Assembly (NCBI GenBank): GCA_946633495.1
Contig: CAMPAX010000044.1
Span: 1-13,437 of the forward strand
Reading direction: 5' to 3'
DNA: 13,437 nucleotides
Origin: an uncultured Lachnospiraceae bacterium
GTDB lineage: Bacteria > Bacillota > Clostridia > Lachnospirales > Lachnospiraceae
Of the stretch, positions 1 through 5,682 are shown one piece after another. How positions within the stretch are numbered: position 1 is the first letter of the stretch; every line of letters begins with the position of its first letter. A program made the position numbers and the translations under genes. A model generated the notes under the pieces. The model had not been told where the DNA came from, did not search any database, and was given only the letters and a program-made list of their open reading frames with translations.

Positions 1-152
1 TGATCATGATCACCATCGCGACGATCTTCATGGGGTGTCAGAACGTCTCGGCGCGGTATATCCGGGGCGTCTTCCGGCCGATCGAGATCAAAGATCAGAT
101 GATCCGGAAAGTAAAGGTGCTTCCGGTTCAGGACGTACAAACGATTCTTTGA
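1..152 (+). CDS. 3' end of an unidentified upstream gene (partial)
   Basis: The frame read from base 3 is open from the window edge to a TGA at 150-152, giving about 49 residues. Codon use (ATC, CGG, GCG) matches the neighbouring genes, which suggests real coding sequence. The visible part starts with a hydrophobic stretch (IMITIATIFMG) and then becomes basic and polar (RYIRGVFRPIEIKDQM), as in a membrane protein with its last helix followed by a cytoplasmic tail. I do not recognise the family. The overlapping frame starting at base 35 is less convincing because its composition is unlike a protein of this genome. The gene ends 102 bases before yebC and no clear terminator lies between them, so it may be in the same transcript. 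Confidence 0.5.
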   Translation, partial: IMITIATIFMGCQNVSARYIRGVFRPIEIKDQMIRKVKVLPVQDVQTIL

Positions 153-254
153 TCCCCATACGAAAAAGTCCCGTCGGATGCTGTCCTGTGGGACGCCTGG
201 ATGTATGGATCGAATCAAAGGATCTGAAATAATATTACAGAAAGAGGTTTATTT

Positions 255-989
255 ATGTCAGGACATTCCAAATTTGCAAACATCAAACACAAGAAAGAGA
301 AGAATGATGCAGCCAAGGGCAAGATCTTCACGATCATCGGGCGTGAGATCGCGGTAGCCGTAAAGGAAGGCGGACCGGATCCTGCGAATAATTCCAAGCT
401 TCGTGATGTCATCGCAAAGGCAAAAGCAAATAACATGCCCAATGATACCATCGACCGCGGAATCAAGAAAGCTGCCGGCGATGCAGGAAATGTAAATTAT
501 GTTGTAAACACCTATGAAGGTTATGGTCCCTCAGGAACAGCTATCATCGTCAGCTGCCTTACGGACAACAAGAACCGTACCGCATCCAATGTACGGAACG
601 CCTTCACAAAAGGCGGCGGAAATGTAGGAACCACAGGCTGCGTATCCTATATGTTCGACGAAAAGGGACAGATCATCGTTGCTAAGGAAGACTATGATAC
701 AAATGCAGATGATTTCATGATGCTGGCACTGGATGCAGGCGCTGAAGACTTCTCCGAGGAAGAAGACAGCTACGAGATCCTTACCGCACCGGCAGACTTC
801 TCCGCAGTCCGTGAAGCGCTTGAAAAAGCAGGCGTTCCCATGGCATCCGCAGAAGTCACCATGATCCCCCAGAACTACGTAACATTGACAGATGAAAAGG
901 ATATCAAGAATATTCAGAGAATCCTTGATCTTTTGGATGAAGATGATGATGTTCAGGCAGTTTATCATAACTGGGATGATGAAGAGTAA
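255..989 (+). CDS. yebC: YebC/PmpR family protein (translation-associated factor)
   Basis: This 244-residue protein has the full usual length of the YebC/PmpR family. Its N-terminus GHSKFANIKHKKEKNDAAKG (residues 3-22) and the following KIFTIIGREI segment are the family signature, and GYGPSG (89-94) is also typical. The C-terminal part is very acidic (EDDDDVQAV). Family members were long listed as transcriptional regulators; more recent work ties them to relief of ribosome stalling, especially on proline-rich sequences. It is cytosolic, with no signal or membrane segment. The start is supported by AAAGAGG at 241-247, seven bases before the ATG. It stands alone on this strand, convergent with the MurE-like gene. 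Its TAA stop codon is the first three bases of a repeated motif (see the element at 987-1259). Confidence 0.95.
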   Translation: MSGHSKFANIKHKKEKNDAAKGKIFTIIGREIAVAVKEGGPDPANNSKLRDVIAKAKANNMPNDTIDRGIKKAAGDAGNVNYVVNTYEGYGPSGTAIIVSCLTDNKNRTASNVRNAFTKGGGNVGTTGCVSYMFDEKGQIIVAKEDYDTNADDFMMLALDAGAEDFSEEEDSYEILTAPADFSAVREALEKAGVPMASAEVTMIPQNYVTLTDEKDIKNIQRILDLLDEDDDVQAVYHNWDDEE

Positions 990-1002
990 CTATTTGCAGT
1001 AG

Positions 1003-1062
1003 CAAAAAGCAAGAGATCACCTGCGCGTGCTTGCACGCGAGCGGGTGATCTCTTGCTTTTTG
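1003..1062. terminator. Bidirectional rho-independent terminator between yebC and the MurE-like gene
   Basis: A perfect 19-bp stem pairs 1003-1021 with 1044-1062. The left arm begins with A5 and the right arm ends with T5, so it gives a stem plus U-tract on either strand. The apex has a further 6-bp GC-rich stem (CGCGTG with CACGCG) closed by a CTTG tetraloop, a stable loop when closed by G-C. It lies 14 bases after the yebC stop and serves both convergent transcripts. Confidence 0.9.
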
Positions 1063-1066
1063 TGTT

Positions 1067-1137
1067 CCTGCGAAGCAGGTACCGAACGAACCGCCGCGCC
1101 ATAGAGCAGCGAAGCTGCGCCAGACGTGCGAAGCACG
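1067..1137. repeat. Three GCGAAGC mini-hairpins
   Basis: CCTGCGAAGCAGG (1067-1079), GCAGCGAAGCTGC (1106-1118) and CGTGCGAAGCACG (1125-1137) each have a perfect 5-bp stem and a GAA loop. The outer stem bases differ while pairing is kept, and the GCGAAGC core is constant. GCGAAGC is known as an unusually stable DNA hairpin. Confidence 0.8.
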
Positions 1138-1234
1138 GATGCGGCGCGGCCGGGACGGTCGGTAACTGCAAATAGTTACTGGTTAGTTGGTTAGTGGATG
1201 CGGCGCGGCCGGGGCGATCGGCAACTGCAAATAG
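1137..1234. repeat. 39-bp direct repeat, two copies, 59-bp period
   Basis: Bases 1137-1175 and 1196-1234 match at 36 of 39 positions, and all three differences are transitions. Each copy starts with GGATGCGGCGCGGCCGGG and ends with AACTGCAAATAG. Between them TGGTTAGT occurs twice in tandem (1180-1187, 1188-1195). This looks like an internal duplication of one end of the surrounding element. Confidence 0.85.
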
Positions 1235-1256
1235 ATAATAAAGTACCTGCAAATAG

Positions 1257-2771
1257 TTATGAAATAGTCCCAATACCCCCCGCGTCATATTCCCCCAGTG
1301 CCTTCTTCGTCAGTTCCACATCCGACGGGCACGGAACATACTCTCTGCCGTATTTCTGCCTTGTTTCGTCCCCCTTTCCTGTGATCAGGATCACCGTCGG
1401 CCCGGTACATTCCGCAATGGCTGCCCGGATCGCCTCACCCCGGTCCTCGATCATTTCCACAGGGCAGGAGACATATTGGGCGATATCTCTGGAAATCTCA
1501 TCCACGGGCTCTTCCCCCGGATCCTCCGCACAGAGAAAGACCTTCCGGCTGTACTGTCCGGCGATGGTGCCGAGATCCCGGCGCCTTACCAGAGCTTTCT
1601 TCCCGGGACAACCGAAGACGGACAGGATCTCATGATCCGGATATTCCTCCCGCATGGAAGAGAAGAGCTTCTCAAAGGATAACTTATTATGCGCATAATC
1701 CACGATGGCAAGGATCTTACCATCGGCAGAGGAGAAGCACTCCATACGTCCCTTTGACCTTGCCCGGTAGAGACCGGATCTGATGAAGTTCAGAGGGATT
1801 CCGTAAACGTTGGCAATGGCAATGGCCGCCAGTGCATTTTCCACATTGAAAAGCCCCGGGACCGTCAGTACGAATTCCTCATCGAAGCGCTCGCATTTTA
1901 CACGAAAATGAGTCTCTGCTCCCACCTTCCGGATGTCATAACCATAGACATCGCTGCCTTCCTTCCGACCGAAGGTAATGACCCGGTCGGATTCCTTCGC
2001 TGCTTCCATCACGTCCTCGAAACGGTCTGTGTCCGAACATACCAGAGCCGTCCTCGTCTGACCGAAGATCCGCAGCTTGGATGCAAAATAATCCTCCATG
2101 GACGGATGCTCGATGGGACTGATATGGTCCTCGGAGATATTCATGAAGACTCCCACATCGAAAGTGACCTCGTCCACACGGTTGTATTTCAACGCCTGGG
2201 AGGATACCTCCATGGTAAGGAAATCGATGTTGCTGTCCACCGCATTTCGAAAATGCCGCATAAGCTCGATGGATTCCGGCGTGGTGATGTGAGATTCCTG
2301 CAGGGTTTTTCCGTCGTAGGTGTCGATGGAGGAGATGACCGCACTTTCCGGTTCTTTGCGGTCAGCCAGAAAATCATCCAGGATCGCCTTCAGGTAATAG
2401 GTGGTGGTGGATTTTCCTTTCGTCCCCGTGATCCCGGTAAGATGCAGCTGGGTTGACGGAGAACCGAAGAAGAGATCTGCCAGGTATGGCATGGATCTTC
2501 GGATGTCGGATACCAGCATGGCCGGAAGAGAGGTGTTGTGGTAGAGGGTTTCGCTGACATAGCAGACCGCACCCCGTGCCTCCGCATCTGCCACATATTC
2601 CTCCTTGAATGCGGCTCCCTTGCAGACGAAGAGAGTACCGGGAGTCACTTCCCTGGAGTTGTAAGTAAGACCCGTGATCAGGGTATCCTTCACTTCCGGG
2701 AACTGTCCCTTTACCAGAAGATGCTTTTCCCGGAGTCTCCGGGCGTAGGATTCAAGTGTGTATTGTTTCAT
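1257..2771 (-). CDS. MurE-like UDP-N-acetylmuramyl-tripeptide synthetase paralogue
   Basis: This 504-residue Mur ligase has the usual MurE length. An N-terminal substrate domain (NSREVTPGTLFVCKG, 38-52) is followed by the ATP loop GTKGKST (116-122), HITTPES (161-167), EVSSQALKYNR (188-198), NISEDHISPIEH (211-222), the probable carbamylated lysine K232, GRME (341-344), VDYAHN (357-362) and GKGDE (465-469). MurE enzymes add the third amino acid of the peptidoglycan stem peptide in the cytosol. The diaminopimelate-binding DNPR motif is not seen; AEDPGEEP (415-422) stands there, closer to the lysine-type streptococcal enzymes, which the whole sequence resembles. The added residue is therefore uncertain. 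AAAGGA sits six bases before the ATG. The gene lies 25 bases after the ATP-grasp gene on the same strand and is probably cotranscribed with it. It is not beside other mur/fts genes, so it may be a second MurE. Confidence 0.85.
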   Translation of the reverse strand: MKQYTLESYARRLREKHLLVKGQFPEVKDTLITGLTYNSREVTPGTLFVCKGAAFKEEYVADAEARGAVCYVSETLYHNTSLPAMLVSDIRRSMPYLADLFFGSPSTQLHLTGITGTKGKSTTTYYLKAILDDFLADRKEPESAVISSIDTYDGKTLQESHITTPESIELMRHFRNAVDSNIDFLTMEVSSQALKYNRVDEVTFDVGVFMNISEDHISPIEHPSMEDYFASKLRIFGQTRTALVCSDTDRFEDVMEAAKESDRVITFGRKEGSDVYGYDIRKVGAETHFRVKCERFDEEFVLTVPGLFNVENALAAIAIANVYGIPLNFIRSGLYRARSKGRMECFSSADGKILAIVDYAHNKLSFEKLFSSMREEYPDHEILSVFGCPGKKALVRRRDLGTIAGQYSRKVFLCAEDPGEEPVDEISRDIAQYVSCPVEMIEDRGEAIRAAIAECTGPTVILITGKGDETRQKYGREYVPCPSDVELTKKALGEYDAGGIGTIS

Positions 2772-2796
2772 GTTGTGTCCTTTCGTTGTAAAGGAT

Positions 2797-4008
2797 TTAG
2801 CTATAGTATTCCTTGAAATTCTTGTACTGACGGAAATGGTTCTTCCACATCCGGAGCAGCCGGTTCAGTTTGTTGTCGCCCTTCAGGAAGACCGGATTCA
2901 CGTATTTCTTCTCGCGGAAGAGCCGGTTCAGCTTTGCAAGATTCTCTTCCTCGAAAATGTATTTTCTGGCAACTCCCTTCGGAACCATGAGCCAAAGATG
3001 TTCTGACTTCGGCGTTAAGAATTCCAGGGGATGATCGTAGACATATTCCTCCACCAAAAGCTTCGCGATATTAAGCCCTGAGCCGGTGACATAGTAATTG
3101 GATCTTCCCTGGCGGGTGTTGATCTCGAAGAATTTATACTTTCCGTCCCGACGGTCATACTTGATATCGAAGTTGGAGAAACCGATGTAGTTAAGATCCT
3201 CCAGTAAAGCCTTTACTTTGTCGTACAGGCCGCTCTTCGGTTCTGTGATGATCACGGCATGATTTCCCTTCCCGTGGGGAGTATGCTCCTCAAGGAGAAC
3301 GTGCCCGAGACACATCATCTTTACACGGCCTTCGCGATTGGAATAGCAGGTAAGGACGTGCATATATTCATCATTTCCGGGGATCATGTCCTGAAGGATG
3401 AGAGAATCCGAATAGCCGGCCTCGTAGATCTCACCGATCACCTTCGACAGCTCTTCCCGGTTCTTGATGGTATACACCTTCTCCTGCGTGTCAAAGGGAT
3501 GCTCCCAGTACTCGATGCCGTTGGAGGGCTTCAGGATGATGGGGAATTTGAAGGGAAGCTCCATGTTTGGATCCATGCCCTTCCTGAAAATGACGGTGGC
3601 CGGATGATCGATCCCGTGCTTGTCGCAAAGCTCATAGAACCGTTCCTTCTGCTGGAGGCTGTCCATCAGGGAAAAGTCGATGTAGGGCGCGATCACATTT
3701 TTCGGGAGCTGGTCCTTGATCTGGGACAGGGTGGCAACGTAAGAGTCGCCGCAGCCGATGGCCAGGATCTTTTTCTTTTTATGTTTATTGGCAAAGTCCG
3801 TAAGGGCAGGAAGGAGAACCTCCTTTTTGTCCATTTCCGGATTCGCACTGAAATAAGTGATCTTGCTGTTATAGCTGGGCCCGGTGGGGAACTTTCCGAA
3901 CACGCGGGTTTTTACGCCATAGGCCTCGTAGAATGCACGGGCAACACTGTATGTGTTGATATCGCTGGCGAAAACTACAGGGATAAAAGGCTGGGCTTTG
4001 AATTCCAT
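2797..4008 (-). CDS. ATP-grasp carboxylate-amine ligase, D-aspartate-ligase-like
   Basis: From the chosen start the protein has 403 residues. An N-terminal domain (PFIPVVFASDINTYSVARAF, 7-26) resembles the predicted ATP-grasp carboligases that include the enterococcal D-aspartate ligase. ATP-grasp features follow: the ATP-contacting lysine in ILKPSNG (158-164), LILQDMIPG (203-211), and the metal-binding strand FEINTRQGRSN (294-304) with E296 and N298. Such enzymes activate a carboxylate as an acyl phosphate and join it to an amine. The open frame runs upstream to 4077, but AAGGTGG (4021-4015) lies six bases before the ATG at 4008 and the residues added by the longer form look unrelated to the family. 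It heads a two-gene unit with the MurE-like ligase and is divergent from a racemase, which makes D-Asp addition to a cell-wall precursor the leading idea. Substrate is not provable from sequence; a role in another peptide polymer is possible. Confidence 0.8.
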   Translation of the reverse strand: MEFKAQPFIPVVFASDINTYSVARAFYEAYGVKTRVFGKFPTGPSYNSKITYFSANPEMDKKEVLLPALTDFANKHKKKKILAIGCGDSYVATLSQIKDQLPKNVIAPYIDFSLMDSLQQKERFYELCDKHGIDHPATVIFRKGMDPNMELPFKFPIILKPSNGIEYWEHPFDTQEKVYTIKNREELSKVIGEIYEAGYSDSLILQDMIPGNDEYMHVLTCYSNREGRVKMMCLGHVLLEEHTPHGKGNHAVIITEPKSGLYDKVKALLEDLNYIGFSNFDIKYDRRDGKYKFFEINTRQGRSNYYVTGSGLNIAKLLVEEYVYDHPLEFLTPKSEHLWLMVPKGVARKYIFEEENLAKLNRLFREKKYVNPVFLKGDNKLNRLLRMWKNHFRQYKNFKEYYS

Positions 4009-4014
4009 ATCGAT

Positions 4015-4021
4015 CCACCTT
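4015..4021 (-). promoter_or_regulatory. Ribosome binding site fixing the ATP-grasp start at 4008
   Basis: AAGGTGG on the minus strand, six bases before ATG. It favours this start over the longer open frame beginning at 4077. Confidence 0.75.
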
Positions 4022-4067
4022 TCTGCTGCTGATTCGATGTTTTTTCTATCTGTGATTCGTGAAAAAC

Positions 4068-4076
4068 AGTATATCA
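4068..4076 (-). promoter_or_regulatory. Probable promoter (extended -10) of the ATP-grasp/MurE-like unit
   Basis: On the minus strand TGATATACT gives a TG extension plus TATACT, five of six matches to TATAAT. No good -35 is seen at 16-18 bases. The expected transcript start near 4061 leaves a leader of about 50 bases. Confidence 0.5.
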
Positions 4077-4091
4077 CTTTCCGGCAAATTA

Positions 4092-4100
4092 TGGTAGAAT
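4092..4100 (+). promoter_or_regulatory. Probable promoter (extended -10) of the racemase gene
   Basis: TGGTAGAAT gives a TG extension plus TAGAAT. No good -35 lies at the right distance. The transcript would start near 4107, about 19 bases before the first ATG. The glgA promoter has the same TGNTAGAAT form. Together with the minus-strand -10 at 4068-4076 it makes a compact divergent control region. Confidence 0.5.
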
Positions 4101-4125
4101 ATTCTTAAATCTGTCCACATTCCAT

Positions 4126-4863
4126 ATGGAGACGAATCAAAAAATGGAAACATCGGCAAAAGAAAAGCATATGCTGGGGATCCTCGGCGGTATGGGACCG
4201 GAGGCTACCAGCGTATTATATAAGAGGATCACGGACCGGACGGTGGTGTCCTGTGATCAGGAGCATATTGATATACTGATCTATTCCCATGCGGGGCTTC
4301 CGGATCGTACCGGATGTATCCTGTGCGGAGAGGGAGAGCAGCTTTGGGAGAAGCTTTCAAAGGATGTACGCATGTTGAAGGCTGCGGGCTGTGAGTACCT
4401 TGCGATACCCTGTAATACCTGCCATTATTTCGGCGAACGGTTTCAAAAAGAAATGGACGGCCATTTCATCAATATGATCGAGGAAACCGCAAAGTATGTG
4501 GCAAGACGCCGCTACAATAAAGTGGGGATCCTTGCTACGGACGGTACCGTACAGGCGGATCTGTATCGGAAGGAGCTTCTGAAATTAGATGTGGAAGCGG
4601 TATATCCGGACGAGGAACGTCAGAAAGACGTGATGACGCTGATCTATGACCAGATCAAGCGGGGAGAGAAAGGCGACAAGCATCTGTTCCAGAAGATCGT
4701 GCAGCATATGCTCGGGAGAGGCTGCGAGGCGGTTGTCCTGGCCTGCACGGAGCTTTCGGTCTTTGCAGTGAATCATGAGCTTTCGGGAGGCTTCTATATC
4801 GATGCCATGGAAGCACTTGCGGAGCAGTGCATCGAAAAATGCGGAGGGGTATATTCTTATTGA
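4126..4863 (+). CDS. Aspartate/glutamate racemase family protein
   Basis: This 245-residue protein belongs to the PLP-independent Asp/Glu racemase family, which interconverts L and D amino acids with two cysteines. GGMGPEAT (21-28), the first catalytic cysteine C96 in IPCNTCH, ATDGT (137-141) and the second cysteine C207 in ACTEL are all present; HAGLPDRT (55-62) is typical of aspartate racemases. The product could be D-Asp, or D-Glu. The start is uncertain: the ATG at 4126 has no ribosome site, while GGAG at 4128-4131 lies 12 bases before a second ATG at 4144 (239 residues). Both precede the conserved domain. It is divergent from the ATP-grasp/MurE-like pair and 70 bases ahead of the kinase-like gene, with which it may share a transcript. 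Confidence 0.88.
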   Translation: METNQKMETSAKEKHMLGILGGMGPEATSVLYKRITDRTVVSCDQEHIDILIYSHAGLPDRTGCILCGEGEQLWEKLSKDVRMLKAAGCEYLAIPCNTCHYFGERFQKEMDGHFINMIEETAKYVARRRYNKVGILATDGTVQADLYRKELLKLDVEAVYPDEERQKDVMTLIYDQIKRGEKGDKHLFQKIVQHMLGRGCEAVVLACTELSVFAVNHELSGGFYIDAMEALAEQCIEKCGGVYSY

Positions 4864-4933
4864 TCCTTCCGGAAATGTTTCAGGTAAACTATGAAAGCGA
4901 AAGGCAGTCTCATCTGAAAGAAGGGGGAGGGGT

Positions 4934-5569
4934 ATGAAGAAGGTTGTGATCACATTGGCAAGACAACATGGATCCGGCGGACTGAAGATTGCAAAGCGTC
5001 TGGCGGAAGAACTCGGGATCTGCTGCTATGACAGTGAGATGTTCCGCCTGGTTTCAAATGATGACGCCATGCACGATAATCTTGTGGCACACGATGCAAG
5101 GATCAAGGATACCCATCTCTATGACGTGGCAAAGGCAACCTATGAGGAACACCCCGATGACGAACTTCGGGAGCAGGACGAGCTGATCCTTATGCGTAAC
5201 ATGTTTGAATATCAGTCGGACATCATTCGGAAACTGGCAAAGCAGGAATCCTGCGTCATCGTGGGGCGGTGCGCCAATTATATTCTGAAGGACCGGGAAG
5301 ACACCATCAGCGTATTTATTCATGCCCCTATGGAATTCCGGCTGCGCCGTGCTTCTTCGATCCATAATCTTCCGGAGAAGGAGCTGGAAGCCTATGTCCG
5401 GAATACGGATGAAAGAAGGGCGAATTATTATCACAGCTACACCGGCGGAAACTGGCTGGATGCATCGAATTATGAGCTGTCCCTGGATTCCAGCCTTTTC
5501 GGGATCAGCGGCTGTGCGGAGATGATCGAGAAGTATCTGAAGATCCGATTCCCGGGGTGGGAAGACTGA
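4934..5569 (+). CDS. Cytidylate-kinase-like family protein
   Basis: This 211-residue protein fits the cytidylate-kinase-like family often found in clostridia. The nucleotide loop is RQHGSGGLKIAKRLAEELG (10-28), of the GSGGxxIA type that lacks the usual GKS/T. GRCANYIL (111-118), the basic segment FRLRR (135-139), and the C-terminal block DERRANYYHSYTGGNW (159-174) with LDSS (184-187) are also typical. True CMP kinases phosphorylate CMP/dCMP, but many members have no proven substrate, so the reaction stays open. A strong purine-rich ribosome site (AAGGGGGAGGGG) precedes the ATG. It follows the racemase with no terminator between, and ends 113 bases before glgA, which has its own promoter. Confidence 0.8.
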   Translation: MKKVVITLARQHGSGGLKIAKRLAEELGICCYDSEMFRLVSNDDAMHDNLVAHDARIKDTHLYDVAKATYEEHPDDELREQDELILMRNMFEYQSDIIRKLAKQESCVIVGRCANYILKDREDTISVFIHAPMEFRLRRASSIHNLPEKELEAYVRNTDERRANYYHSYTGGNWLDASNYELSLDSSLFGISGCAEMIEKYLKIRFPGWED

Positions 5570-5581
5570 TACCGAAAGTGT

Positions 5582-5610
5582 TTGGAAATGTATCTGCATT
5601 ATGTTAGAAT
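5582..5610 (+). promoter_or_regulatory. glgA promoter
   Basis: TTGGAA (-35, 5582-5587) and TAGAAT (-10, 5605-5610) are separated by exactly 17 bases, with a TG extension before the -10 (TGTTAGAAT). The transcript should start near 5617, giving a 66-base leader. A possible leader hairpin pairs GACAGT (5624-5629) with ACTGTC (5647-5652). Confidence 0.65.
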
Positions 5611-5682
5611 CAGAATAACACAAGACAGTGTTGAGCGGGTTACAAAACTGTCGGAAATGAACATAAAAAGGAGAGTAGCAGC

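Larger units (their letters stand above)
987..1259. repeat. Composite palindromic intergenic element with 13-bp terminal inverted repeats
   Basis: The ends are TAACTATTTGCAG (987-999) and its exact reverse complement CTGCAAATAGTTA (1247-1259). The left TAA is the yebC stop codon; the right TTA is the stop codon of the MurE-like gene on the other strand. Inside lie another full copy of the end motif (1165-1179, pairing over 15 bp with 986-1000), a partial copy (1224-1234), a bidirectional terminator, three GCGAAGC mini-hairpins, GC-rich arms that can pair (1093-1100 with 1143-1150; 1080-1085 with 1159-1164) and a 39-bp direct repeat. I see no transposase and no target-site duplication. It may be a MITE-like or REP-like repeat. 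Confidence 0.7.

Noticed and set aside
168..194. GTCCC...GGGAC pair as a terminator before yebC
   Set aside because: The stem is short and no T-tract follows.
35..232. 65-codon plus-strand frame upstream of yebC
   Set aside because: It overlaps a frame with better codon use that runs in from the window edge, and its sequence is low in hydrophobic residues with no recognised family or ribosome site.
230..235. TAATAT as a -10 element for yebC
   Set aside because: No usable -35 lies upstream, and the implied transcript start would fall on the ribosome site.
4009..4077. N-terminal extension of the ATP-grasp protein
   Set aside because: A good ribosome site precedes the internal ATG at 4008, and the extension overlaps the probable promoter.
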